This document shows positions 5,264 through 5,388 of a stretch of DNA of 5,388 nucleotides, in pieces. The first letter of the stretch is position 1, and every line of letters starts with the position of its first letter. The notes beneath the pieces are model-generated. The model worked only from the letters and a program-made list of their open reading frames with translations. It made no database searches and was not told the origin of the DNA. The position numbers and the translations under genes are program-made. This DNA comes from Treponema sp. Lineage in GTDB: Bacteria; Spirochaetota; Spirochaetia; Treponematales; Treponemataceae. The stretch is taken from contig JAEDFA010000079.1 of the NCBI GenBank assembly GCA_016293005.1, forward strand, positions 1 through 5,388. The letters run 5' to 3'.

Positions 5264-5388
5264 ATGAAGAAAACACACAGCTTGATTTCAGCCTTTGTGT
5301 CAGTAGCGCTGGCGTTTGCAGTTGCAGGATGTCAGATAGATTCGGACAGACACGAACATAGTTTTTCAAAAGACTGGACAAGCGATGC
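5264..5388 (+). CDS. N-terminus of a predicted exported lipoprotein (cut by window end)
   Basis: Only the first 41 codons and part of the next are present, and the frame stays open to the window edge. The strong ribosome binding site AGGAGGTG (5249-5256) lies seven bases before the ATG. The product begins with a textbook lipoprotein signal: MKKTH, a hydrophobic stretch from residues 7 to 21, then the lipobox VAGC with Cys23 as the lipidated residue. The mature part starts QIDSDRHEHSFSKDWTSD, rich in His and Asp. From memory this resembles the start of treponemal surface lipoproteins with H-x-F-S-x-x-W-T motifs, some of which continue into leucine-rich or InlB-type repeats. The rest of the protein is unseen, so its function cannot be assigned. 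Asp at +3 and +5 after Cys does not allow a safe statement about membrane sorting in spirochaetes. Confidence 0.85.
   Translation, partial: MKKTHSLISAFVSVALAFAVAGCQIDSDRHEHSFSKDWTSD

Overview
The window looks like chromosomal DNA of a low-to-moderate GC bacterium. It most resembles a host-associated spirochaete of the genus Treponema. This is inference from the gene set and style: a formate--tetrahydrofolate ligase, a long-type citrate synthase, a 229-residue all-helical protein resembling the DUF6261 family, and an exported lipoprotein whose first residues after the lipobox resemble treponemal surface lipoproteins. No single gene proves the genus, and no database could be consulted.

Layout: A complete tRNA-Arg (anticodon CCT) lies at 22-95 on the plus strand. 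A two-way intrinsic terminator follows at 97-137 and also ends the operon arriving from the other side. From 3952 down to 136, on the minus strand, lies a compact three-gene unit: citrate synthase, an RsuA-type 16S rRNA pseudouridine synthase, and fhs. The first two genes overlap by one base (TAATG) and the third starts 17 bases further on. A near-consensus promoter (TTGAAA, 17 bp, TATAAT) sits just upstream of citrate synthase, so the three genes are probably one transcript.

From 3953 to 4547 there is about 600 bp without a convincing gene. It holds the citrate synthase promoter, a G9 homopolymer inside a 58-codon open frame that lacks a ribosome binding site, a second plausible plus-strand -10 box, a long imperfect hairpin, and a striking tandem array. 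The array has four full 41-bp units plus a truncated fifth at 4310-4490. Each unit opens with a 17-bp palindrome (TTCGGGA-TTT-TCCCGAA or a close variant). The array ends about 57 bases before the start of the next gene.

From 4548 to the end, two plus-strand genes follow with strong Shine-Dalgarno sequences. The first is the cytoplasmic helical protein of unknown function. The second, 26 bases later, is the beginning of a lipoprotein cut off by the window edge. The close spacing suggests co-transcription.

The minus-strand operon combines carbon entry to the citrate/2-oxoglutarate branch, one-carbon activation and ribosome modification. These are housekeeping functions with no obvious common substrate. 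The plus-strand half looks like accessory, surface-related material behind an unusual repeated control region, which is the most interesting part of the window.
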